In this document: piece by piece, positions 22,309-32,741 of the stretch
Numbering within the stretch: position 1 is the stretch's first letter
How the letters are laid out: each line of letters starts with the position of its first letter
Source: Symsagittifera roscoffensis
Lineage: Eukaryota; Xenacoelomorpha; Acoela; Convolutidae
Direction of reading: 5' to 3'
NCBI RefSeq assembly: GCF_963678635.1
Contig: NC_087067.1
Span: 31,406,401-31,470,400, forward strand
DNA: 64,000 nucleotides
Notes under the pieces: model-generated
Told to the model about the DNA's origin: nothing
What the model saw: only the letters and a program-made list of their open reading frames with translations
Database searches by the model: none
Position numbers and translations under genes: made by a program

Positions 22309-23026
22309 CTATTCTCCTTGTTTTTTGGGGTTTGTGTTTGGTGCGTTCGGCTCTTCGGTTTTCTTGTATTGTCTTTTTTTGCCTTCTGCGCGTTTCCTTG
22401 TGATCTTCTGTCGGGTGTCTTCGCTTCCCCCTGCGGACTCTGTGAGATCTCTCTGCTCTAACTGGGACCTCAGAGCTCGGGGGAAAGTTTCCTCAGGTGT
22501 CCCAGGAACTATTGTTCCCGTCGTTTTACTGGGTTCCCTGCACTTTCTACACTCGAAAGCGTAGCGTTCCTTTCCTGCGATCTGTCGAATTTGGCCACGT
22601 GTCATTTCGCTGCATACCTGGTGTATCCATTCTATACACCATGTGCATTTGATGCTGCATCCACTGACTCTCTTTTGACATATCCCACATTCGTACGGTC
22701 CTGGGTTTTCCTCCACGTCTCCAGCCATTACTATTAGCCGGGCCAGGTGGGCTGGTTTACCTGGTCCGGCAGAGAAAAACCCGGTTTTTGTTCGGCACCT
22801 TTGATCCGCACCTTCCCTGGTCTGGGGAGGCCAAAGCCTTTGATTGTTGTGAGAGGTGAAAGGGTCGGCTGGGCCTTTTCCACTCCGTTGGCATTCGGGA
22901 GGTTGCTTCGGATTCCGTTTCCAGTTTCCATAAGTTCCTTTTTCAGGTGCCCCTGTGTGAATCTTTGCCGCACAGAATGAATCGTGCGTCCCCACTTGCT
23001 CCAGGGGGAGGAGTCCACACCAGCAA
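22309..23026 (-). pseudogene. LINE copy 2 N-terminal ORF: leader, 2A motif, PHD finger
   Basis: The minus frame is open from the element's 5' end to 22309. About 100 codons without any ATG (ending GKPAHLARLIV) precede MAGDVEENPGP. The PHD finger follows: YECGIC, then KCTWCIEWIHQVC, then YAFECRKC. The only ATG before the finger is that of MAGDVEENPGP (22728). If translation starts there, the 2A has almost no upstream sequence to act on. A one-base deletion near 22485 throws the frame off before the APE domain. Confidence 0.75.
22696..22728 (-). other. 2A-like ribosome-skipping motif (LINE copy 2)
   Basis: MAGDVEENPGP is preceded in frame by AHLARLIV. The separation point is between the final Gly and Pro, which would release the PHD-APE-RT chain with an N-terminal proline. 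Confidence 0.85.
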
Positions 23027-23041
23027 GCCTCTCAGAGAAAT
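23027..23041. repeat. Target-site duplication, 5' side of LINE copy 2
   Basis: GCCTCTCAGAGAAAT. The gypsy pol frame continues beyond it on the minus strand. Confidence 0.9.
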
Positions 23042-24218
23042 TCGAGCAACTAGAAAGCCATCGTCTGTGTCCATTTTCATAGAAAACACTTTCTTAAAAA
23101 ACTTCATTTCATTACTCTCTTCAATGTGTTTTTTTTGTTGCGATGTAAAGGACACTCAGTCCCGTTAAACCTCTCCAAGTTTTCCATACTTTGGTTTTTG
23201 TGTTCAGAGGCAACGCCGCACAGCCAAGCTTCTTTCCACGTAGTGTTGCCTTTGTGTTCATCTGCACAGTCACACATGATCCGCTAGTGAGAAATTCCTT
23301 TCTAAAAAAGCTGAGCTCTTACTCTGGGTTGAGTTGGGAATCAGACCTACTTGTCTTTTGCTACTAAGTTCATTCAAATTCCTCATTCTAAACGTTGCCA
23401 CTACAGCTTGATTTGGTCTTTTCGATCTAGAAAAATCGGCATCTTTGCTAGATTTATCAAGATCTTAATAATATAATTTTTTTCATACTTCCTCGCTGGG
23501 TACATGATTCGAATCAACCCGTCGCTGAGGTCGATTGTGACGTCAAAGTTCTGCGCAAAGTTGCGTCCTAAGATGAACTGGTCGGACTCGTCCAATTTCT
23601 CGACAACTAGAAAGCTCCTCCAGAGATGCCTTCCTCCCAGTTGCAGCTAGATGATGGATGTCCTTCCCGCCACGTAAACTGCACCCTGGCTCCAAATCTG
23701 ACCTATCAATACCCATGTCGGTCCAGGTATGCCGCTGGATCAGCTTCGCAGCCAATAAGGACTGCACTCTGCTCAAGCATGGCACTGTGTTCAATTCGTC
23801 GTACTTTGAGCTCCTCTTTTCAGATGTAAATCCGGCCTACTTGATCACTTGCATTCGTCACATGAGCCTTCGTGTAGATGTTTGCCCCATCGACATTAGT
23901 CAGATTTGGGTATGGGTCATAGACCTCCATATAATGTCCGTCCACCCCCATCAATCTCGGTCCACCTGTTGTGAGTAATGCCTTCACAGCTCTGGAGTCC
24001 AACTTAGAATTTTTTTTCCGCGAATAATCTGCGTAGTTGTCCAGCTGTACCAGGGTAACTTCAGACGACTCACTCAAATCTTTCGCAACCCGATGACCAG
24101 CAACCGATATGAATGACTCTATCTTGCTTCGTTCTATAGCCATTCCAAAGCTCTTTACCGAGATGGCATTCAATTTCCATCCTCGACTTTTAGGTTTCTC
24201 ATTGTCTTTCGCTTTCAC
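23042..24218 (-). pseudogene. Gypsy protease and linker (right copy)
   Basis: The minus strand encodes VKALLTTGGPRLMGVDGHY at the place of the aspartic-protease active site. The catalytic DTG triplet reads TTG (ACA ACA GGT), so the enzyme is dead. Downstream are ANIYTKAHVTNASDQVGRIY and, in another frame, QFILGRNFAQNFDVTIDLSD, the usual C-terminal Ile-Leu-Gly-Arg block of retropepsins. The linker follows: GSCVTVQMNTKATLRGKK, with a short deletion relative to the left copy. Confidence 0.7.
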
Positions 24219-24685
24219 GGTCTCTCGCTTTCACGCTTTCCCGAGGTATCCAGTTTTTCGCACAACTCCGTATTTTCCAGTTCAGTCCCCACTCATAGTT
24301 CAACTTCTTTCGTAGCTAACTCTTGTTGAACCTTCTGTAATGTGGTCCGAGTCGCTAGGTCATAATGCATCTTAAGCGTTATAGCTGGACGGCCTCTAGA
24401 TTCGAGGTAATCGCGCCATCTGGCAGGTCGTCACCTTCTTGGATGTGAGGTTGCCTTGTGACACCTGTTTCATCCGCGACGCAGCTTTGTTCATTAGGCG
24501 TGCTCGACTAGTTTTTACTCCGGAAAGCGCCTCCTAATGGCGGGAGTGTTTCGCGTCTGCTACTGCATCCCATGAATGAGTCTGATCTAAAGTGGCCTTC
24601 TAGATAGCAAAAAAAACATCTTATTCATATTTCAGTTTAAGCCCTCTCTCAAAGATCATGGTCTTCATCCGTTGCATCTAAGTCG

Positions 24686-26994
24686 TCAAGTAAGCAGCCG
24701 ATTGCCTTCATGCTGTGTTTGTAAGTGGAATAAGCTGACACGCGATGGTCCAGCGAACTGCCTTTTGTCCATGTCATCACGAGGTTGATGCCAGCCGGAA
24801 TTCGTGCCGGTATATATTCCACTATAATTGCCGTAATTTTCGTGGCGATTCTGAGCTGTGGGCTTTATGAGCAGATATTGGCACGATTTCATGAATAAAT
24901 CATCGGGCGTAGGCACAGAGTCCGCTGACAAGGTAAAATGGTTGAGCAAAAAGGGGTTTTCAGATCCTCACTTCTTAACCCATCATGAATTTCGAGGCTA
25001 TGTCTAAGTTCTTTTATGGGATTCTCTCACCAGGGTTACTCCTCCTTCGCAGCAGCTCGAGGTCATCGAAAAATTGTCAATAGATCATCATCCTTCAGCG
25101 CTTCATTTCAAAATTCACCATCACCTGATAACCCTACACACCCGAGCCAAAACGAATCAGCAAAATATCAAAGATCTTACGAGCACGTTCTCGCTCATTT
25201 GTTCTTTATGCCATAACACAGTTCAGGGCCGTGCCTTCCAGATTGCTCGTCAGTGCGCTAAATTCTTGCTTCTTTGAGAGGTTTTTTTCTTCAAGTGCAA
25301 CTTCATCACCTCTATCCAGTTATCAATGCGGCCATCTGACTCATCCTTGTACGACTTCGGTTTCTTGAATGTTCTTCGTGATCTTTTTCCTCTCTCGGTA
25401 GATTTCGAGAATTTAGTGATGAACGTCTCAAGGGTCCTCTTAAGTGGCTCAAACATTGTTGCATACATCGTAGTGTCATTTCAAGATGGTGGTCAAGTCT
25501 GGAACCAATCTGACGTGAGGCACTGTGGGCAAACAAGTCCCCGATAATGCTTCCACCTCTAGCGGGATTGGATCCGTCCAACCTGGCCTCGATGGAGCTG
25601 CACTGCGTCTCTCCCTTTGGTTAGAATCAAAACTTGTTCTCGATCTCGAGATGCCTCAGTATGTCTGGAGGCTCTCAACCCGTCAATTGGACGACGCGAA
25701 TTATCCCTCGGATTTGATTGATTTTCTCGGTTGTTGCTGCTTGAAAGCTCATCAAGCTTCGGCATCATGAGATCAGCCTTAGCGTCCAATCTACTCTCCA
25801 AGGTACTCATCGTTTGAGCATAGGTGGTGTCAGGATCGTTCATCAGGTGCTCTAACTCTCGTGTCATTCTGCGGTCTTTTTCTTCAGATTCCTTGGTGGC
25901 CTGAGCTAAACTCTCCACAAGGCGCTGATCGGTGATCCGAGCCGGCTGGACTTGATCACATTTGGCCTGTTATTTTGCGTCTGCTAGCTCTACTCTTAGC
26001 CTCTCATAGCCCTGTTGAGCCCTCGCTTCTACGCGGTTGATTCTTTTTGTCATATCTTTCCGTAGTTCACCAAGATCTGTCATCACTTCGGCAAACGTGC
26101 CTCTCACATCACTGGCCGAGCTCAACCCTGTGGTCAGATCTAGAGACGACGACGCTAACTGAGGTTGCATCCTAGTGCTCCATGATGCTCCGCCTCTCTG
26201 CGTGTCCATCAACGTTCACATCGTTATTCCATTCGACACCGGTCTTGATGGTGAAGTGGACATAACTTTCTTGTTCTTCACCTGCTTCGAGCTAGGAGTG
26301 AAATCCGTGTCCGAATGCATGAATCCCAGATGGTCAAAGCCAGAGGATAGTCCATCAGATTCGAGCGAAGTCAAGCGTTCATCTTACAACGTCTTGAAAC
26401 TCTTTTTGCTTTCGACTTGATTGTTTTTCCCTTGGACTTATGCTCAACAACGACGCGTTCTTACTCTGCTTGGCCAGAGAGGATTGTTCCTTTGTCCGAC
26501 TATCGCTCTCGGTCTCCAATCTAGACGTCCTCTTGAACAACAATTCCTCTACAGCATTAGTCTCAGAACGCTCTGGGGTCTTCCAAGATGCTTCAACTTT
26601 TTCCTGCTCAAAGTCGTCGGTCGGCAGATTTTTCTAGATCGTCATGATGGTGTCGGTGGGGTCGGAATAACGTTTATTCCTCTTCCTCGAAGATTTCGGG
26701 TGGTGTCATGTTTGCCGTCCCGGCCACAACGCTCCGCCCTTGATCACAATCTAGATTCGTTTCGCTTCTTAGTTTCATTCCGCTCACTAAAAGATCACCG
26801 CAATCCTCACTCCTTGCCTCACTATTAGGAACTTCGGCGGCACTACTGGCAGAAGATTGGCTGCGCGGCGAATTGAAGACCCACATTCTTCTTTCCGTGC
26901 TAAGCTTGGGAATCCTAGTCGCTTCTCCTAAGTAGTCTTCCCGTCCATATTTTGTAATAAATGAGGTTACAAAAAAACTGACGGTAGTGCACAA
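24686..26994 (-). pseudogene. Gypsy gag region (right copy)
   Basis: Several minus-strand frames make up a decayed gag. 26994-26674 is Ser-rich and acidic. 26212-25970 has a helical tract, LRKDMTKRINRVEARAQQGY. 25918-25559 is a charged coiled-coil region. 25468-25250 holds KSYKDESDGRIDNWIEVMKL, typical of the gag capsid entry helix. 24949-24686 follows before the protease. No clear zinc knuckle could be recovered. Stops separate all pieces. Confidence 0.55.
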
Positions 26995-27889
26995 GTTCCA
27001 AAAAAAATTATGCGTGCCTATGTACTCAATTCTTTCAAAAATAAAACTAATTTATGATCTCATACAAACTCTATGAACGAATCATTTGAGAATAAACATT
27101 GGGTTTGCCCAGTATTGAGTTATTTTTAATTTCGCTCAAATACTCAGCTTACAATATTTTGCAAAAATCAGCTAGATACAATAATCAACACACGAAACAA
27201 CATTAACAACAAGATAGCAACAGAAGACCACGATCTCTCGTAGCAGTATCAAATTAAAGCTATAGATGTATCAAATCACTGCCTGATTTAAAAATAAACA
27301 AATCTTTGTAAAAAAGCATTGATAGCTTCAATAAGGACACAATAGAACCTATTCTTATAGAAAAAGACTTCCCTCAATTGGAACACTCCAAATGAACGAA
27401 GTACAGGACACTATTTTCTCAAGTGAGTGTCTCATTGCTCCTGCACTCACTGAGGTACTCCTCTATGTGTGATACTACTGCCTGAGCTTTCCTCTGATTT
27501 AGAATCTGATTTAGAACCTCTGATTTATAATCTAAGCAACATCTCCCCCACACTCGAACAGTTCCAATTGCACAGTTTTTCTCTTCTCAAATGATTGCTT
27601 CTTTACTATTGCACTCACTGAGGTACTCTTTTATGTGTTCTCGGATTGCCCAAGCCTTCCTACTAAGGGGCTCAAGGCAACCACACTATCAATAAGTTGA
27701 TCGAAAAAAAAATTGTTTGGTTACTTAAGATGAACCCGATCGAGAATCCAAAGTTGATCGCGAATCTCCGGTTCGTCTGGTGTAACTACATCTAACACAC
27801 ACACCCTTCTATTTCAATTTTGTAGTCTTCCTTTCAATGACCTTCTATTTAATTTTTAAAGTGTACTTAATGAATCTGGATTGCTTCAG

Positions 27890-28720
27890 AGGTTCCCTCT
27901 GAATTTCCTAAAGGAGGGTTACTAAGAGTCTTAGTACACTCCAGAGGGTTACCTCAGAGGGATCCCTGAAACTTCCAAGTTTTCACTTTTTTTCCTCAAA
28001 GAAGCCTCTGGCTAGTGTCAAAATGAATCACAACAGGCTAAATTTACTCTGGGGGGTTACTCGAACCGTTTCGGAGGGTTCCGCAAAACCTTTTACTAAG
28101 GAGGGTTATTAAGGGGCTTAATTGACTCCGGAGAGTTACTTCGGATGGTTCCCCAAGAATCGCAAAACCAAGTGTTTTTGCCGCGGAAAAGTCTGCGATC
28201 GCGGCCTAAGGTACTTTCATCAAGGTTAGTTGAACGGGTCAACCTACGTTGTAGGATGATGAGGGAGTCTAAATAAACTTTCTGTTGCTCGGAGGGTTTC
28301 CTAAAATTTGGACCCTCCAAACTGATAAAATCTAAACGATTTCATTTTTCCGATACTTGCAACCTAAATACGGTTGGGGACCAGAAAAAGAGATAAAAAT
28401 GTCGACCTATGGTGTTCCGATCTGTTTGTAAGTTTTTGAGAATTTAACGATAACGCGTTTACTAAACTGGCCTTTTTTCACTTCCTATATAGGTTCGCAG
28501 AGACTTTTTTTGGCAATTCTTGCTGAAAGCGTTCAAAAATACTCAAACATGCGCAGTACTCCTGTAGAGTACTGGAATTTTGCAAAAATGGACCGAAAAT
28601 GGGATAGAAACAACTGTCAAAAACTATCAAATTTGGACCCCGATTCCTTCCTTTTCCGATCTTTAAGTCTCTATCGCATCACTATCCACTGAATCTCTCG
28701 GAGGGTTACTTAAAAACTGT
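27890..28720. repeat. Degenerate GGAGGGTTACT repeat zone
   Basis: Variants of GGAGGGTTACT recur at irregular spacing (near 27912, 27953, 28056, 28073, 28101, 28131, 28283 and 28698), many preceded by CTC or CTCC. Phrases such as TTACTAAGAGTCTTAG and TTATTAAGGGGCTTAA separate them. It looks like an old decayed tandem array. Confidence 0.55.
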
Positions 28721-29800
28721 TCTAAAAATTGAGCTCGTTTTCCTAGCAAGCTCGAGCGCAAAATTTTTTATCGCGTTACCTCAAAAAACTCAAAATTTCT
28801 CTCCTCAAAACATTTTGACAAAGTTTAGAAAATTACAAAAAAAGTTTATCAAAAAAATTTGTTTTCGACAACTTCCACTGAGTTTTTTTTACTCGGTTTC
28901 TTTTCGTTAGGGGGTCGAACTACGTAGTAGCTCACTGTGCAGAAGTTTTATGTTTCTCGGAAAAAAAAATTCCGAGAAATATTCAAAATTTTGGGGTTTT
29001 CATTTTGGTCCAAAATTGGTAGTTTTCGACAATGTTAGGGTGTTTTCGGGTCTAAATCGGAGAAAACTAATATATAATACGGGTTGTAACCTATTATTAG
29101 TCGTTAATCGATTTTACTATTCCCTGTTCTACACCAAAAACAGGAATTAAGACCCTTGACTCGGAAGTTCGCAATCGATGGAGGGTAAAATTGGACCGAA
29201 ACTAATTGTTTCCTCGAAAACCTAAGTTTGTTGTATTGAAAATGTACCCAAGAAATACTAAAACTGTGCGAACTATATTCAACAGTTTTGTGAATGTTGT
29301 CTCTGTTGACCCCTGCTGCTTCTGGAACACTTCTGTCAGCTTGCTACTCCACCCTCCAGTCACCGGCAAAATTATCATTAACGTGCTTAAATACTCAAAC
29401 AACACTCAAGGTAGGGTACCTAACCAACAACCAACACTCTTGATATTTCAATTAGAAATGATATAAATCATTCTGAAACAACCACAAATAGGAAAGTTGG
29501 ATCATATCTTGTTCGCAAATAATAATTAAAGTATCGTTTTCTGTTTTTTTTTTTGTTTTTGGTCTTTTTGGGTTTTTTTTTACTGTATTTTTTGTACTTT
29601 TTCAGTTTTAAAGTCAATTCGTTTTGGGTTTTTTCTTGGTTATACACAATTTTTGTTTGATTTTACGCTTCCTTTTTACTTATTTTTGGTCCCAGAGCTT
29701 TGGGATAAGTGGGATCTAGAATTCCCACCTAACCCTCCGACCTCCGGAGTTTTCGGTCTTCACTAAGTTAAAAAGCTAAATCGTACTAGTCGGAGAGTCC

Positions 29801-29892
29801 GAACCTTCCCTCTAGTACAAGGGAAGGGAACCTTCCCTCTAGTTCGGGCGTATGCAGGACAATAAGGCCTTTATCTCGTGCATACGCCCGAA
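29801..29892. repeat. Paired hairpins with 14-bp perfect stem
   Basis: TTCGGGCGTATGCA (29843-29856) pairs perfectly with TGCATACGCCCGAA (29879-29892) around a 22-base loop. Just upstream AGGGAAGG/CCTTCCCT forms a second stem with a 3-base loop, and AACCTTCCCTCTAGT occurs twice as a direct repeat. No gene or known RNA family is recognised. Confidence 0.7.
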
Positions 29893-30151
29893 GCGGAGGG
29901 TTTGTCGCTGAAGCGTTTGCTGATCGTGATGTTCTATTGCTTTTAGCAGGCTCACTCAGGAGCGCCATTAAAATGTCTATGTAACATTCGCCCAGTTATT
30001 ACTCACAGTTATTCCTACTCGCTTTTAATCGTCTTGACTTAGTCAGTGGTTTTTCTGGTCTGTCAAGATTTAGTACTATGTTATCATTTTTCCGTCATCA
30101 GCTAAACGAATTTTGATCAATTTTCCTTTATTTGAAAAAAATAACTTCATA

Positions 30152-30187
30152 ACTGGGTCTCGGATCCCCAGACAACGTGATTACCAC
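30152..30187 (+). repeat. Short fragment related to repeat X (left half)
   Basis: CTGGGTCTCGGATCCCCAGA followed by CAACGTGATTACCACT resembles the X segment near 7265 (CTGGGTCTCAGTATCCCCAG, then ATTACGAGGTCACT). The flanks do not align clearly, so this may be a relic. Confidence 0.4.
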
Positions 30188-31099
30188 TTAACACACCGCT
30201 AGAAATCCATAATTAAAAATTATTTTATTGACAGTTATATACTAAATCCATTAGAGATGGATTGACTTTTTCCTCGAATCTAACTGCTCAGGCTTTGAAA
30301 AATTTAATTAAAGTTGGAGTAACTTAAATATGTTCAAGGCATAACAGCAGCTAAAGTAAATTGTTATTCTCCTATAAAAATCTGCCAGCACCGGGCCTTC
30401 AATTCCCCACTCTCCCGGAGATTACAACGTTATCTTTCTGATTTCGTTGAACGGGAGGGATGGATCCGTTCCAAATGTTCACTGGACCTTCCTTTCATAC
30501 GATCTTCTTTCGATAAGCACCTTACCGAGTCTTGCTATCACGATAAGGGGTTTCGTTTCTTTTTTTTCCGACTAATTCTTGTCTTGGAATTCGGTTATTC
30601 TCCGGTTATTGTGTTTTTTTCATCTATTCGGTCAAAATGGCCGTTTTTTGTATTTCTTAGAGAGGTTCCAATCTATTTAGGACCAATCCGACGCCTCTGG
30701 GCCGTCGCGGCTTTATTTTGAAGAATCACTGGAAAATCAATTAGAATCCGAAGTTTCGTTCTAGTCAAATGGTTCGTAGCAATATCAGTGATTTGTAAGC
30801 CAAGTTATAGAACCGTACTAATAGTGCTGATAATTCGAGACCTCTCAGAGATTTGTCCCAATAGACATGAGTTACAACGTAATAAAGGGTCACCTTTAAT
30901 CGATAAACGTTAAAAGCTGACTTGATATTACCTAGAACAACTACACCTTGACTACAACTGATGTTTCATACTTTTGAAATTTAACTATTGATATTTTTCA
31001 TGTTTTCATACTTGCATTATTGTCTTTTCACAAGACTTGAATTTACACTTTTTTCTCTAGAAAGTTTCCAATTTCACCATAATTTAGGTAATAATGCCT

Positions 31100-31372
31100 T
31101 TAACGTTCCTTATGGCGTGCTTCGGAAGGTCGACCGTGCCAAACCGGGGGAATGGCGCACGTATTATCATCAAACCCGGCAATAATGGTTACTGTATTAA
31201 GGCGCTTTGGTGTGTATTGTAAAACTGTTTCATACAGATCTTGGAGTGTGGCGCCGCGGTAGGAGTGAGTTGTAGATTTTACTAAAGCTGGTTTGATATA
31301 CTTTGTCCTTGATGTGCCAATTACAAGCTTCTGTGAGAAGTCAGGGATGCGACTTGCCTGGATTCGGGGCAT
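31100..31372 (-). pseudogene. SGNH-like ORF fragment
   Basis: A 90-codon frame starting with ATG reads KLVIGTSRTKYIKPALVKST, then HSYRGATLQDLYETVLQYT and LNTVTIIAGFDDN. The layout (hydrophobic strand, Gly-x-Ser, then YRGA and a second strand ending IIAGFDDN) resembles the N-terminal half of SGNH-fold proteins carried by retroelements. It has GTS where GDS is usual and no block V. It ends 110 bp before the X repeat and is not obviously linked to the neighbouring elements. Confidence 0.4.
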
Positions 31373-31489
31373 ACACCTGAAACACAGACAGCGAAAGCAT
31401 CGGAGATTCTCTTAAGTAAAAAGATGGGGGGTGGTAGGGCAATGAATCACAAAAGAATTTAATTTAAATACGAGAGTTTAAAAAAAATG

Positions 31490-31785
31490 TAACATTTGAC
31501 CGGAAATACATATCGACGGAAAATAAAGCTGGGTTCTAAAACGACTGGCTAGCGTCTAAACACAGCTCTTTGTGCTTTTCACCGTCTCTGCCAAAGCCAG
31601 TTATTTTTGGTGGTCTTTCTAACATCGGGTCGACAAAAACGTTACCGTTTCCGGCTTCGGTCAAAACACTCAAATTACCCTAATTATATGCAAGAATAGT
31701 GAGCTCATGACTAGGTCTCAATATCGCCAGACTACGAGGTCACTCCTAAAAACAGGGCTACTAGTATTTATTATATTACTGTTGT
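31490..31785 (+). repeat. Repeat X, left half (copy 2)
   Basis: Starts TGTAAC and matches 7044-7330. The reading frame that begins within it (GLLVFIILLLFFINC at the end) runs directly into the PLE ORF, so X may supply an accidental hydrophobic leader. The junction with the PLE lies near TTGTTTTTT, which recurs at the far junction (34610). Confidence 0.65.
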
Positions 31786-32741
31786 TTTTTATCAACTGTC
31801 ACCAACGTGTTAAATTTTTGAGAGTTTGTCGAGAAAACGACATTATACCTGATTTTTTGAGGTTCAGGGTACCGGAAAATGGGGTGTTTTCGAACCAAGC
31901 GGTACACAGTTTTCAGAAAAAAGTTCTAAGAACGGAGATAAACAAGGCAAGGACAGATGAGAAAAACGTTGAAGTCAAACTAGAAAGGGCGAGAGGCGCA
32001 GTACAGAGTGGTGTAGATGAGAAGTTTTGGCCTTCGGTAATTAAATATTTAAGTCTTAGGGGACAAAGACAAACAGCAACAGTCAAAGACACCCATCAGA
32101 AGAAGCTAATGAAACTATCAGAAAGGCAAGACCGACCTCTAGGGAAGCAAGGTGAGGGTTCGGTAAGAGCTCTTGATGATGTTGAATTACCAAATTGGGT
32201 ACAACAATTGTTGGCATTAGGGCCAAAGCATCCCGTCAGGGATAAATTTAATGAGACGCACTTTCTCGCCGACATTGACATCTTTCTATCGGATCTCAAA
32301 AATCGTAAAGTCCCCGGGGAGGCCCTTTGTGAGATCGAAGCTGTGGCAAAAGCCTATGCTAAAAGGGTGAAGCAAACACCATCTGACAAAGGCGTTGAGA
32401 AGGCCCGAAAGTATCTGAAGAGTAATGGATTAGTTGCGGTACCGTATGACAAAGGCTTGGGTTTTTAGGTAATGAGAAAGGACACCTACGAGAACAAGTT
32501 GTCGGATACATTAGATTCAAATCAATTCAGCAAAAGTAAAGGAACAAGTGATGCGATTGTTTTGAAGATAGAAAGAGACATCAATAAGGAGTTGTTGGCT
32601 ATGAGGAAAAAAGATGAAATAAGTGAGAGTCTCTACACAAGGATGAGGTCTACTGGGGGGCAGCCCGCCAGGCTTTATGGGTTGGCGAAAGTGCATAAAG
32701 TGAATACCCCCATTAAGACCGGTCCTCTCCTTGCCTGGTAG
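31786..32741 (+). pseudogene. PLE copy 2 N-terminal region and RT fingers
   Basis: The frame begins with VKFLRVCRENDIIPDFLRFR, a typical PLE N-terminal block. It continues through a charged coiled-coil (KKVLRTEINKARTDEKNVEV), KVPGEALCEIEAVAKAYAK and VAVPYDKGLGF. One TAG at 32466-32468 is followed in the same frame by VMRKDTYENKLSDTL. The conserved STGGQPARLYGLAKVHKVNT block follows. The frame is then lost at a run of C. Confidence 0.8.

Larger units (their letters stand above)
18776..23026 (-). mobile_element. APE-type LINE, copy 2, nested in gypsy pol
   Basis: A 4.25-kb element on the minus strand bounded by the exact 15-bp duplication. It is the better preserved copy, with a complete PHD finger, APE domain, a long uninterrupted RT (21478-19480) and four C-terminal zinc-finger-like units. 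Known lesions are a one-base loss near 22485 (after the PHD), a TAG at about 22229 in the APE N-terminus, and single-base shifts near 21478 and 19483. The 3' end is a short CATACATAC tail. Confidence 0.9.
11775..26994 (-). mobile_element. Ty3/Gypsy-like element, right copy, with nested LINE
   Basis: On the minus strand the order is gag (about 26994-24686), protease (24218-23401), linker (23309-23042), [LINE insertion 23026-18776], RT/RNase H (18760-17836), pol spacer, integrase (16621-14224), then an additional ORF with SGNH-hydrolase motifs (14127-11775). I could not identify flanking LTRs. The left end is cut against the RLE fragment at 11774, and the right end is lost in noncoding sequence after 27000. 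The part 15787-23309 is duplicated at 1-7034. Frames are broken throughout. Confidence 0.85.
27000..31090. other. Noncoding stretch between gypsy element and second X/PLE
   Basis: No coding region is supported. It contains an imperfect direct repeat of GCACTCACTGAGGTACTC at about 27451 and 27612, a zone rich in GGAGGGTT motifs (27890-28720), AT-rich sequence, hairpins at 29801-29892 and a short X-like fragment at 30152. Short frames here (for example 28950-29150 and 29206-29466) have no recognisable domains. Confidence 0.6.

Noticed and set aside
31707-31785. Hydrophobic leader fused to the PLE ORF as a signal or membrane anchor
   Set aside because: This part is repeat X, also present without a PLE frame at 7250-7330, so the fusion is probably accidental.
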